A stretch of 60,000 nt of DNA from Tubulanus polymorphus (lineage: Eukaryota; Nemertea; Palaeonemertea; Tubulaniformes; Tubulanidae). The stretch covers positions 28,664,650 through 28,724,649 of the forward strand of contig NC_134026.1 in assembly GCF_964204645.1 (NCBI RefSeq). The letters are read 5' to 3'. Positions 1 to 12,300 of this stretch are shown here, piece by piece. Under the pieces are notes generated by a model. That model searched no databases. It worked only from the letters and a program-made list of their open reading frames with translations, and was not told the DNA's origin. Position 1 is the stretch's first letter; each line of letters starts with the position of its first letter. The position numbers and the translations under genes were made by a program.

Positions 1-264
1 TATGACATTTTTCTAGCATTTAACATTATATTTACATTGCCTGTTTAACTCCCTCTCAAAATACTACTTAGCCCAAACCATTTGGGTCAGATCACTCAAA
101 GCGAGAAGCTTCGCCAAATTTTGCTGCTAGACGCATGCATGTCCTATTGTGTTGAGCTGTTTAGAACACTTTCCCCTGAAACATCGGTGGAACGTTTTCA
201 CACTCTACCTAACTGCTAGCTAGACGTATAATAAACTGCTAGTAATAATCATTATACGAGGACA
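1..264. other. Upstream flank or 5' UTR of exon 1a
   Basis: AT-rich; holds TTTTCACACTC near 193-203 as a possible initiator. No frame seen. Confidence 0.4.
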
Positions 265-339
265 ATGTATGGCTACATGGGCTGTGGGATGGACGCTGCT
301 GCACTTCCGTGGATATACACCGTTAATTTACCCATTAAG
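265..339 (+). CDS. PTBP: PTBP alternative first coding exon 1a (25 codons)
   Basis: ATG at 265 opens a 25-codon frame beginning [14 protein letters not shown] and ending YTVNLPIK, followed directly by the donor AAG|GTAAGC. It ends in phase 0, matching the first common exon at 39781 (CGT GGT TCT = RGS), so the product would read ...LPIK-RGSEELL. Upstream, TTTTCACACTC near 193-203 resembles an initiator. This is the longest candidate N-terminus. Splicing over 39.4 kb is inferred from phase and donor quality only. Confidence 0.7.
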
Positions 340-3300
340 GTAAGCCTAATTACTCGTATGTTATCCGTATATGGATGGCGATATTTTGAATCGTGTTATT
401 GTTAAGTATTAACCTTGCGATAATGTTTTATTCGGTGTTAATGTCAGCTGATTTTCGTTGTCATGCATTCATTTCGATATTGATTGTATCATTCGTATGC
501 AGACTCCATTACTAGTAGAGAGATTACAAACATTTACACTACTATATCTGATGCAGTTTAATCTCATTCAAATAATTTTGAAAATATCACTCGCGCAAAG
601 TGTCTAGTTTTATGAATATTGCTGTATTATAACTGGTCTGATTGTTTTAGTTTTTACTACAATCGAGAATTTTGATAATTCGGTTTAGAAATGTTTTATA
701 TAAGGTATTGATAAAGTAGTAAGTCTTGTATAGATTTCTGTAGAACAAATCTGCATATGCATACATCGTGAATGGTTTCTTCATTTTGCCAACTCAATTC
801 ATAGAAAAAAACATAAGAATATCATAGAAAATATAAACACTGTGGTTATATATAGATATATAGATATATATCTGAGAGCAAGTTTAATGTTCATGTTCAA
901 GATATCAATTATTACTTATTTAGTAATTGCGCGAGTACTGTTTTGATAAACTTCAGTTTATTTTCATTCTCTCTCTTTCTCATTAAGGATGCATTTATGG
1001 ACGTTTTTGAATTCATCTGCAATAACATTATTGGTTAATAGGTCGTCAATATGCTGATCATCTGATCGAAATGATTAACATTTGAAATCATTACAATATT
1101 AAACGTTTCGTAGAACATAGCGATAACATGAACTGTTGCATTTGATAAGTCACGTGTAAAACAAATGTAACTGGTATACAGATGATGTTCTTATTGATTT
1201 TGTCTAACTCTACCATATTTTAATAACACATTCGGGTAATATTAAACTCCCTACAGAGGCACCTTTAGGTAACTATAAATTGTTGGTTTATTTTATTTAA
1301 ATAAAATCGCGATCTTGGTGCAATCGACGGAAATTTAAACGAAAAAGTATTTTCTCGAAGAATTTATTGGAAGGTGTGTAAACAGATCGTGTGAATATAC
1401 ATGAAATATTTGGCATCGCGAACTTGTATTTGAAACCTAGATTAAAATTAACCTTTGAGAGATGAGGTCTTTGGTCAATAATGGTTTAGTACATGAAAAA
1501 TTTACCTTTGAACAATGAGATTCCGGGCATAAATTGTTGTAGGCCTATTCAATGATTTCTACTTTTAAAAGGGGGAGATTTTATATACGTATGTGATGTA
1601 TGAAGTGATGTAGATTTGAGCATCCAGTGAATTTCTGTCCAAGTGGTTTCAGAAAAAGTGTGTCAAGTACATCTACAACCACATCCCCTGCTAGCGCTTA
1701 CATATCTAACTCCCGTTTTTTTTTTGCTAAGATCGATCAATTTTCATTGAAGCACCAAACTAGAACGTGTGCAGTTTCGGATATATGACGGTGTGCAGTC
1801 TTGCACGTGGAGGCAAAAATATTTCTGTGTATAAACCTGTCATAATTGTGAAGATGAGGCAAATACGGTGCATATGTGGCAAAGATCTAAATCAAACAGA
1901 GTATCCGGGAGAGTGTTTTCAGGTTGAAATCAGTGTCTGCTGAATTGTAGGGGAGATGGTTTATCGCTGGTCAGCAGCGTTAGTAATGACCGATCATCTG
2001 ACAGAGTTGTGAATTGCCTGTTAATGATACTATATCACTGTGAGACTGTCTTCATAATTGCAATCGTTGTTCACACTATCCGATCCTCCAGATATCCATG
2101 AGAACCGCGCTTTTTCTATTAATAAGCTTCCATTTTCTGTCATATGAGTCGCGTTACTCAGTAGTAACAAGGATATGAATCCGCACTCGCATTGAGAAAA
2201 TTCACCCCACGCATTTCGGAATTCAGTTTTTATGGTCTTTTATGCATCCCTAGAAAAATGTTTCAATAAATATCCGATAAGAGTGTTGCGCGTCGCTGTC
2301 AACAAGCAGTTCCTGATCCGACTGCGATCAGATCAGTTTCAATCATTTTTAGCCCCGAGGCAATGACGAACTGAGGACATCATTAAAATACAAGCGCGCT
2401 GAAATATCTGCATTAATGGCCTGGATGCTATGATATACCGGTAGTGATCAATTGTTAATTTCACTCATTGGTTTTTTCAATTTTTTTCGGTTGATTGAAT
2501 GCTGATTGATGGTGAAGCTTTATCATAAAAACGAAGTGATTGATTAAGGAAGCTGCTATTCTTTCGGAATATGTTTTCTACTCAAAGAATATATTTTACT
2601 AAAAAACGAAACGCTCTACTTGTGTTGTAACTGAATCTGAAAAGGTCTTCAATAGTTGATGATTTATTTTTGACAGTTTGCTACATATCCTAATAGTCAT
2701 CTTCAAGAATACTGAATGAAGATGATTATTAGAATATAGTAAAAACATCGAAACAAATCAGTAACTATATAAGAGACCTTTAGGGATATGTTTTTCTTTC
2801 TGAGTTTGAAATTTTCTATGGTATCACCACTCAAATCTTGAATCCATTCAAAATCATTAAGGTGCCAAATGGATTCATAAACTGAAATATCGTTTAATTA
2901 GATGGTTTGTGTGTTCATATTATCTGAGTATAGAAATTCGGTCTGGCTCTGAACAAGATGACCAATAATTAGACACTTTGCCTTCAGAATATGAGAAATG
3001 TCTGCTCAATGAACCTAATTTACTGAATGACAGTTAGGATAGTTATTAGTTATGTATGTGGATGATTAAGCTATGTCTTGTTGCAGACGTTTCTATCAGT
3101 ACATGTGAGAATCTCTTCTATCAGTACATGTGAGAATCTCGTTTCGTCTATCTCCACACATATCTATTATATGCTATGGTTTATGTCAGTTTTGATAAAA
3201 TGTCATTTCCTGTCAGAATATTAATGAGATCTTGACCTGATCTATGGCTTCCTGTTGATGAAGGCTTTTTGTGAAGAATCGAAAATATTTGAAACTTCAG

Positions 3301-6300
3301 ATGGATATGAGCAGTGATCATCACATGGAGATGATTATTTTAGTCAAAGTCAAACTGGCTCAGAACGTCCCGAGTAGTCGTCGTATTTGGCCAATACCTG
3401 ATTGTTCACTTAGTTAATCACTCACTCATCACTAAAATACTGTCAAAATGGTACTGTGGCAAGTGAGGTAAGTCACTGGACGTAAAGCATGTGAAAAAGC
3501 TATTGTGCGATCGTGGCTATATAATTCGGTTCAATGTTTCAGAATATAAAGAAACCTTATGATAGTTTCAAATGAGTTTTGAATCTATTTGTAGGATGTT
3601 CGCATGAGGCTTCTTGAAATATTGTGAAAAACATTTTGTGATTAGTAACATTAGTTCGTATGTCTCTAGTTACACCGATTATTTGGGTGTGTCTCGCAAC
3701 GTGTCAGCGTTTTTCAGGATTACGTGAGATCAATCAAGCTTGATTAACACACTCGACATATTTGTATAGAATGGCTGTACGTTGGATTCTGTTCTGAGAA
3801 GTTGCAGTTTTCGTAATCAATCCCCACTCACGTAATCGTATTTTGTGTTACCACTGTCATGAAAAAATTGGTCAATTTTGATGTTGCTTCCCCGCAGTAG
3901 AAACTAGTGATGTATAAGTATATCTCACTGATGCTGCAATGTCCTGACCTTTTCATGCTTCTCTTATCAGTCGTCTCCGTTATAAGCTGCAGCCTTCCTT
4001 CTGTCAGTAGCATTGCTGTTTTACCTGAAATCCATTGATCATCATCGCTCCCAGTGGAATAAGTGGGAGTTAATAGCATTGTCGACCTCATCTGCAGTCT
4101 TAGTGGCATTTTAATTAGTAGTTGCTTGAATTTGTGGTCGGCAACTTCCTCATATCTTGCTACAGGCCTGAGGTCGTCTATGAAAGCGGGGCTTAAGTCG
4201 CGACGGAACCAGAGGCAACTTGGTTTGAACGCCAGTTGCGGCGACCTGAGCGGATGTACCGACCGCCAGCGACCAAAAACAGGCATGCTACGACTGGTTG
4301 CATAGAGACGTAGTCAACCAGATCATGTCAGTATAGGTTCGAATCCTGCGTGTGCTAATTTTGAATACTGATTTTCTATGAAGACAAGTCTAGTTTTAGA
4401 TCAGTTTCATGGATGAAAATTATTTCTTGGTTGAACTCTGAAGATGATGATTTGAACGAGCTGCAGGGTGTCTACTTATTTTGCATTGCATTCATGAGCT
4501 GCAGTTGACTATCCTCAGTACTAGCATGGACGTATAGACTAGTTTTATACGTCCATGGTTCTAGCGACCTGAGTGGCTCCTAGGTTTTATCGTATGCAGA
4601 CCTGAGTCCAGGTTGTAATGTCACTGACCACCAGGAGTTAACCAGTTCTATTCAGTGCATCTCCTGTTTCAGGCGATATCCATAGAAAAATGAATGAGGG
4701 ATTTAATAGATGCTGTGTGAACAATATTTATTGGCAATTCGGTTGATTACACATGTTCCAATGACAGATTGTGACTTGTGAAAGCTTATTGATTACGATG
4801 ACGAGTTTCTGGTTACATGGATCTATTTATCAATATATGATCCGCTTAAATCTACGACGACTGACTTGTCAATATCTTCAGTCCGAAGTGATCAATGTCT
4901 TCCTCTGTGTATACCGATCACAAACAACCGCTAGAGATTTAGGTGCATGTTCTTTTTATTTAAGAATAAGATAGTTTTCCGAACTGAAATATTACAATTA
5001 TTCTCAGGACGATATCTGACCACATTATGAACCCGTTTGTCCAGAGAGTTTGTTTATTTTCTCCATTCTTTCCGTTGAATGGATCTTATTTCGTACATAT
5101 TGACATGAACATTAGTAACTCTGTTCTTAGTATGGTCTAATATTTGATTTCACTTAATGACCATTTGGTACTAATATTATTTTGTTTGCTTTCTATCATT
5201 AGGTTCATGTCCAAAACAAAGGAAACCTAATCATGAATTCAATGATCAGTAATAAAGGGTGTTCGTCTCAATTATATCCATTATTAGAAAATACAGTTTT
5301 ATGCTATTCTACTTTTGTAAATGACTTGAAACTCATTAATCGTAAGATGGAGTTTAAAGGTTTCTATAAGCTTTCATGGATGATGGATAAATGATTTTTT
5401 CATTTTGATTTAGATGTTAATTGAACGAACTGGTAGAAATTGAAAAAATTATTGTCTCCTAATGTTATGATGCAGCGATCTGGCAAAAACTGTCGACATG
5501 TACATCACGGTTTATCCTGCAGACCTGATTTTCAGTGTTCTGTTACTATCCTGTCCTGAAAAATACTAATTTGATAATTCTAACAGAAATGTACACGTTA
5601 GTTTTACAGAAATGGCATGTTACTGATCATTTTGCCATTGGTTAATAATTAATTTCAACATTTTCTTTCATATTTTATTGAAATTCTCCTGACAAAACAT
5701 TCGACTTGTTACTGTTAGCACTTTTCAAAGGTAGAGGTAATTCACTCGGTAATCTTGATACCTGATAAGGAAATGGTTCGATTTTTTTTTCGGCCAATCA
5801 AGATAATACTTTATAAATCTACATGACGGAAACGCTTGCTTATTCCGCTGGAATGACCTGCTGATTATTCCCATTTAAACCTTCCGCTCCGGAAAGCATT
5901 TGAATGGAATGAAAATTTGATGAAACTTCTTATCGCCGACAATAAAGTCAATTTATTCTAGCGGGTAGATTTTCAGCAGGGATCATTTAGAATAATTCAG
6001 CGAACTAACTATCGAGGGAGTTTTATCCATTACTGTCTGGTCATCTGTTGCCTGTCTCTTCATATATTCGTCGACATACACTAGAAATAATTACTGACTG
6101 GTCTCTATCTAACGACATTAGCGTTACATGTAAAAGTGAATTATTTAATACTTAATGAAAGCTGCCATATGCGCTTATTTATGATATCAAACCCTATAAG
6201 AAACGCCGCCTGTGCCTGTGCGTGCGCGCCACATATCAAATAGTTTACATTTATACCGCTAGATGTCAGTATATGCGCTAATCCAATAAAAAGTTTTTTC

Positions 6301-9300
6301 CAATGAAAAATTTTATAGATATCAGTCTACCAGATAAGAATCCCCCTTGTGAAGATAGCTATTCAAACTTATGATTGTTCAGTTAGTTGTGTTGAGCGCC
6401 GTGTTAGATACTTTTCAGATTCTTTTTCAGATCTTTCCGTTTGAAACTTGTTAAATTTTAGTTTAAATGTTGATGCTGTTAAAATAGTCGAATCAGTTAT
6501 CTATTTATATTTATAGAAATGATAGAAATTCTTGCTGTGTAGAGTCTCGTCATAACGGCATCTGATACAACGATTCATCAGTTATTACAAACCTAGAATT
6601 TCGTCCCCAAGGACCATTTTAATCATTTGATACTGGATATAGCGAACATATTTTCTGGTCCCCTGAAGTTCTTTATAAGGAGGTTCCTCTGTACATCAGT
6701 ATGGTGAATTTGATATCCATAGAATAAATACGATATTCAAGGATTTGTCTGCCGATGAATTTGATATGTATTTGTTTGTGAATTGAAGGAATAACGCGGT
6801 AAAACGTGACGCAGCTACCCACGAAACGCAATGATTCTCATATAACCTGCCGTCATAATCTCAGTCGTCATGGAAACGCATTTGTTGATATTCGCGTCCC
6901 GGAAGAAAAGTGAATGCTCGCGTCGTAATCACGAGATAAACAGGATTTATTTGAGCCTTGATTGAATTTTCGTTGCTCCTTAAATCCCTATTAGACGCAC
7001 CCGAGGTTTATTGCGTAATTGTAAACATTGTCCTTAACTCTCTTATTACACTGCTTTCATTTTCTTTCGTGTAATGTATATTTTTATTTGAACCTATATG
7101 GTCTGTCTATACTTAATCAATCGAGGTGATTTACTTGTAAAAGAGATTTTAATTCTTATTTCTGTCCATTAAATACAGCTGAGGATCTATATTGTTTATG
7201 GCGATAACAGCCCGGTTTATCTCAGTGGTTACTGTTTATATCCTCATGATTTTTTGCACGCCGCTGATAGGTATCTGCTTGAACTGGTGCAACTACTATT
7301 TCACCTCGAATAAAACCCCCTAAAACGTATTTCAGGCATCTGAAACAATAGTTCAATAATATCACAGCCACTGCCTTTGAATTTGGTGCAGTAGCTCAGT
7401 TGGTAGAGAACTTGACAGTCACACTACAGGTCAGAGGTTCGCCTCCAGTCTGTGAATTTCGACAGAAAAATGATTTTTGCTTGCTGCCTATAATTCTGTT
7501 ACCGGTGGCCTCCACAGGCAGAGCACATGTTCAGTAGGTGAGGACATGCTCCAAGCACAAGGGAGATGACATTATATATCCAATGATATTTATTCATTTT
7601 CAAAAGCTCTTTATAAATTCATGGCCAGTGTATCAAAACGTTTCAAGTTCTGGACTAAAAACACCTGTGGGTTTTTTATTAGTTATATGATATTTACAGT
7701 ATGAATGCAAATAAACAAACTGTGATGCGATCCTCAGTGTACCGCTGAGAATTATTATACATTTGTCATGAATTCTCATCGTTGAGAAGAGAAAATACAG
7801 TTAGTATTGGCTGATATCGTTTAGAATTATTGTTACGTGTGTGATCGGAATTGTAACCTGCAAGCGTGCTCAATTAGAATAGCAAACATTAATTAAATTT
7901 GTAAGATTTTGCCGACACTGAAAGTCATGACTTGAATTTCAAGCTAATGACCATTTACTGGTTGAGGACATGACTAGGGTTTGGAGAGAAACGCTTTAAC
8001 TCTTCAACCATGGACTAAAACGAATAAAATATTAGTCTGTTTCCTTTCATTGTTAACGCATGTGTTGTGTGAAAGTGAAGTCGTGTTCTTTTTAAGAATT
8101 TATGGTATGGCGTTTGGACAAATCGTAAAGTTCTGTTGTCAATTTGTCGGCGTAACGAGAAATGTAAGATTTCAGTAGGAAATCGCGTGAAAATGGCCTT
8201 CATAGCTTGACTTCTATATCATAGTAATGGTCACATCGCGTGTTAACTGGATTAGCTTCCAGTCATCATAGAATTAACATTTCAACACTCAGAGCAGGTA
8301 TACACAATAGGTAATACAGACCTGACTTCGGCTACTATTTGAGAGTAGTTTCTACTCGTTTCAAAAGCTCAAAAACTCCCAAAATATCAAATCATTCTCA
8401 AAATAAGTTTCTCATTTTTGGTGAAAATGCCTACAATTAGAAATATCAGTTCCGTGTGAATCAGTAATTACTAAAACTTGACTCTAACGTTTTGTTAATT
8501 TCTGAGAGAATAAACAGATTGTTGACTGTGTAATTGTTGTGAGTGAGTTGTCTTTTCTTCCTGATTATCGATTGATCTCTCATCGTTGTGTGATATTTAT
8601 AGGTTTTTTGTCTCGCGTTCCGTAGTCGTACGGTCTGTTCGGTTTTAGCGCAGCACGCAGCGGTATGGTTGATGCGAAATCCATTCTTGCACGGCAATAA
8701 TTACTTGGTCTAACGATCGTTAAATGTAGGGCTAAAAGAATGGTTGTTAGTGCGAACCTCATTTAATTGTTTCATGTTGCTGGAAAAGAAGTTTATCGAT
8801 TACCGATTCGTTTTGTCTTGTTTCCGACATCAGGTGTTTTATCCCGACTCAGTGAAGCTTGCAAACAAAGAATTATTCACTTTGGCGATAAGTTGTTTCT
8901 AGATATTTTCTAAGACTTTCAATTCCCGAATAATCATTACATGGCAACTAATTTAGAGTAGTTTCTACTCCTTTTAAAGAGCTCAACTACTCGAAGAAAT
9001 TCCTCTCGAGATTGGAATAATTTCTAGTTCATTTTACTTCTACAATTTGAGATATCTGGTATTCTGATCTGGTAGTGACTAAACAGCGTATATCACATAT
9101 CGCGAACACTTGAATTTTAATCGCACTTTTTTTCTATATCACTGTTCAAATATTCCGTCAGAATCGGGTTTTATCGGAAATGAGTTTTTGGTAGTTATTT
9201 GCAGTTTTGTTGAAATACCTGGCCTCCTGCGAGCGACTGATTTAATGCTTTGTATACTGAATCATACTTACATACACAGCACTGATATTATAGTTTCATT

Positions 9301-12300
9301 AAACGGTGTAACGCTGGGGTTCTTTGAAGTGATGGGACGAGTCTCAATTATCAGCTATGTTTGTCATATTTATTGCCGATTCGTGTCAATTGAAAAACTG
9401 TTTGCTCAGTGAACTATTCTGACTAACTGTTCATAGCATTTCCTCTCGGTGAATATTAGACAATGTTCAAATCACATATCGGCTAAAGCTAAATCACATT
9501 CATCATTCTCAGGCGAGCTTATGTTTGCCTAATGAAATCCGTTTTCGAATGGTTTCAATGAATATTTGAGTGGTATACGCCATGTTTACACGGCGCGCCG
9601 TAAATTAGAAATATACCGCATGCTGGAAATTAGTGCAAATATGCACCTGAATTTCGATATAGGTTTTCTGTCTGAAATCCATTAAAATCAGGAAAAGCAA
9701 AAACGACACTATTTCAGGCGCCGGGAACTGTTAACCATTTGAATGAGCCTCTGAGGAGCCATGAATAAAGATGCATTGAATACGTGACAGTAAGTGTCAA
9801 CTCATTTCAACTGTGCTGAAAAAGTTAGAATATACCCAGACCTGACCACCATTTATTTGAGAGTAGTTCCTTCTCAATTACTCCTTGATATATCAAAATT
9901 GCTCAAAATCAAAATTTCTAGTTTTCAATTGAACTGCTATTTTAGATGTCAAATTGTGGGAAAACCGTTGCAAAGATCGATACCAAGATAGCCATGTCTG
10001 GTTATAGCTGTACTTCATTCCTTCTATTTTTATCAATAATAGACCGTGTGATATTAGTGAGGATTATAAAAGCGATGTTGTTATTACGCTGCATACATGA
10101 TGTAGTGACCATTAGCTAATATAAGAGCAGCATTAATATCAGCAATGAGCATCTATTACTGGTGACCAATATTTCTCTGTCCCACTGACTGTACTTGATG
10201 AACCACAGATTGTGGTTATTGTTGCTGGCATCTTCTACATTAATAATACCTTTATTATGAACTGACTTTACAATAAACCTTAATGATTCCTAATGTGCTT
10301 GCTTTTATAGTGATTGTCATATCCAATGCAGGTGCGGTCGCGTCTGCAGCCTCTCAGAGGTTGCAATTATAGGTATGTTTAACTCATTTGCAAATAGGTG
10401 AAAAACGTTCTGCAGGATATTCGGGAGTCCTTCCCCGGGAATATCTTAAAACTTTGTAGATTTCACTGCCAATTGAAGAGATACTGAAGTAAAAAAAAAA
10501 CCAACAGGAATTGGATGCCAGACTTGGCAGGACAATCAGTCATGAACAAAATTTAATCCTATCAATTTTTTGTTTGGCAAGAATAGTTGAACTGGTGAGA
10601 TGGGTAAAGGCCTGAGGTGACTGTTCACTAGTTTAGTATCAGGTTTAGTGAAACCATATATTCATTTGTTCGTACGTGTGACTGTGCATTATTAGTACAT
10701 CGACTATGGAATGCACAGCTTGATCCAGATCTCAGGACAGGTTGACGATCTCATATCATATATCCAATAATCACTTAATGCATAACACACACAATCTGCA
10801 GATGTTTTGTGACATGACACTATCTTTTCCAGAATCATGAATATCAAAATTGCAGCTATGGCCCACAACGTAGTGACTAACTGAAACTGTGCCCGGAATA
10901 TCAAATATAAAAACATAGATATATCATGAATATCCGATCTGAAATGCACTGAGCCGTTTGCGTATTCAATATGTTTTTACTATATTATCAGTGATAAGAT
11001 CGAGCTCCACCCTGTGTGCGATTATTTTCAGAGACATTAAATCGCTCTAGTCCTAATTTGATTACTTCGTTCGTTTCGAATTCAGCCTGATGAAGTGTGT
11101 GAATTTCTCCTGTGAAAATGTTTCAAGTCTAAAATCTATCGAACGAATCTCAATAAATCGAGCTTTTCGCGAGATCAGTCGATGATCGGGTGCTGGGAAC
11201 GGCCGTTAGCGCGTTATGAAGATGAATTCGTAAAGAAGAAGGAAGTAATGTTGTAAAACGCCTGGAGATATTGTTCGCGTCGTTTGTCGAAGAACAATTT
11301 CTAAATGATCAATACGTCGTATTTATCGATTATTTATCACATTTCTAACGGAGTACGATGTGTTTTATTGGAAAGCAATTGACACCCATAGATTTAAAAG
11401 TTGATTCGTCGTTCTCGTCGGTTACGGTGTTAAACGCATCTTCTTTACATCATTCTTACGAGAGCGGAGACGAGATCATGAAAGCGTATATGCGCGCTCT
11501 GTCAACTGCCTGCAGCTTTATTTGATCTCACGACTCGGTGAATATGCTACTAAACCGCTGAAGGGTTCGTCGGTGTCTACTGCCTGCGAAAGTAGTTTCA
11601 TTGAAGCCACAAGACGACCGGTATTTGCATCCTTTATCAGACGAATACTGACGTTATGTCCCCGCTTGCCAGTGGTCACTCTCATTAGTACGATCGGGAC
11701 TTCGGCGACGAAGTGAAAACAATTTTCTTTCGATGGACTTTAATGAAAAATGATGTTTTTCTAGGCAGTAAACGTTTCATTATGCGTCACGATTGCTACC
11801 GGCATTGTGCAAAATGAGAGATTTTCCAATCATCGCTTAAATTACGAGCCTAATTAGAAGAGCACTGAATCGCACTAAACGGAATCATATATGGGTGACA
11901 GTTTTGTTCTTTTGTCGCGGCATACGTTCTCATAATTAATGACGGTTGTTTTAATGATGTATAGAGGGAAAAACTGTTGAAACGTTGGAGATTGATTTAA
12001 TGTTCGGTGGAGCAATCTAAATACTGCAGTGACACACTCAGCGTAGAGTCGGCATCGTCGTCGTCTGGTGTGGTTTCCTACAGAACGTTCCATTAGCTTT
12101 ACAAACATCAGCGTCAACTACGAGACACGGTTGGGAGTCAAAGCCCTTCGAGGAGAGCGGGATATATTTCAACGCGACGCTACGTTATTTCTGCTGCACC
12201 GAGTATTGGCAACACGAGTCGACGAACAGCCCGGATATTCCTTCGAATTTTTGGCCAATCAGATGATGAGTTTTCATCCGGTTCTCATGAAGGTAGGTTA

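Larger units (their letters stand above)
340..8314. other. PTBP intron 1, 5' part
   Basis: Non-coding on inspection apart from the repeats listed. Local features: a strong donor AG|GTAAGT at 3468 downstream of CCAAT-containing sequence, a 152-codon frame on the minus strand (3828-4286) and a CpG-richer block at 6790-6960 with CCGGAAG and an RFX-like GTCGTCATGGAAAC at 6864. Confidence 0.6.

Noticed and set aside
7385-7455. Possible functional tRNA gene
   Set aside because: Good A and B boxes, but the acceptor ends do not pair and a SINE-like body follows.
10332-10372. 41-nt segment between AATGCAG and GTATGT resembling an internal exon
   Set aside because: Not a multiple of three, weak acceptor and no frame linking it to known exons.
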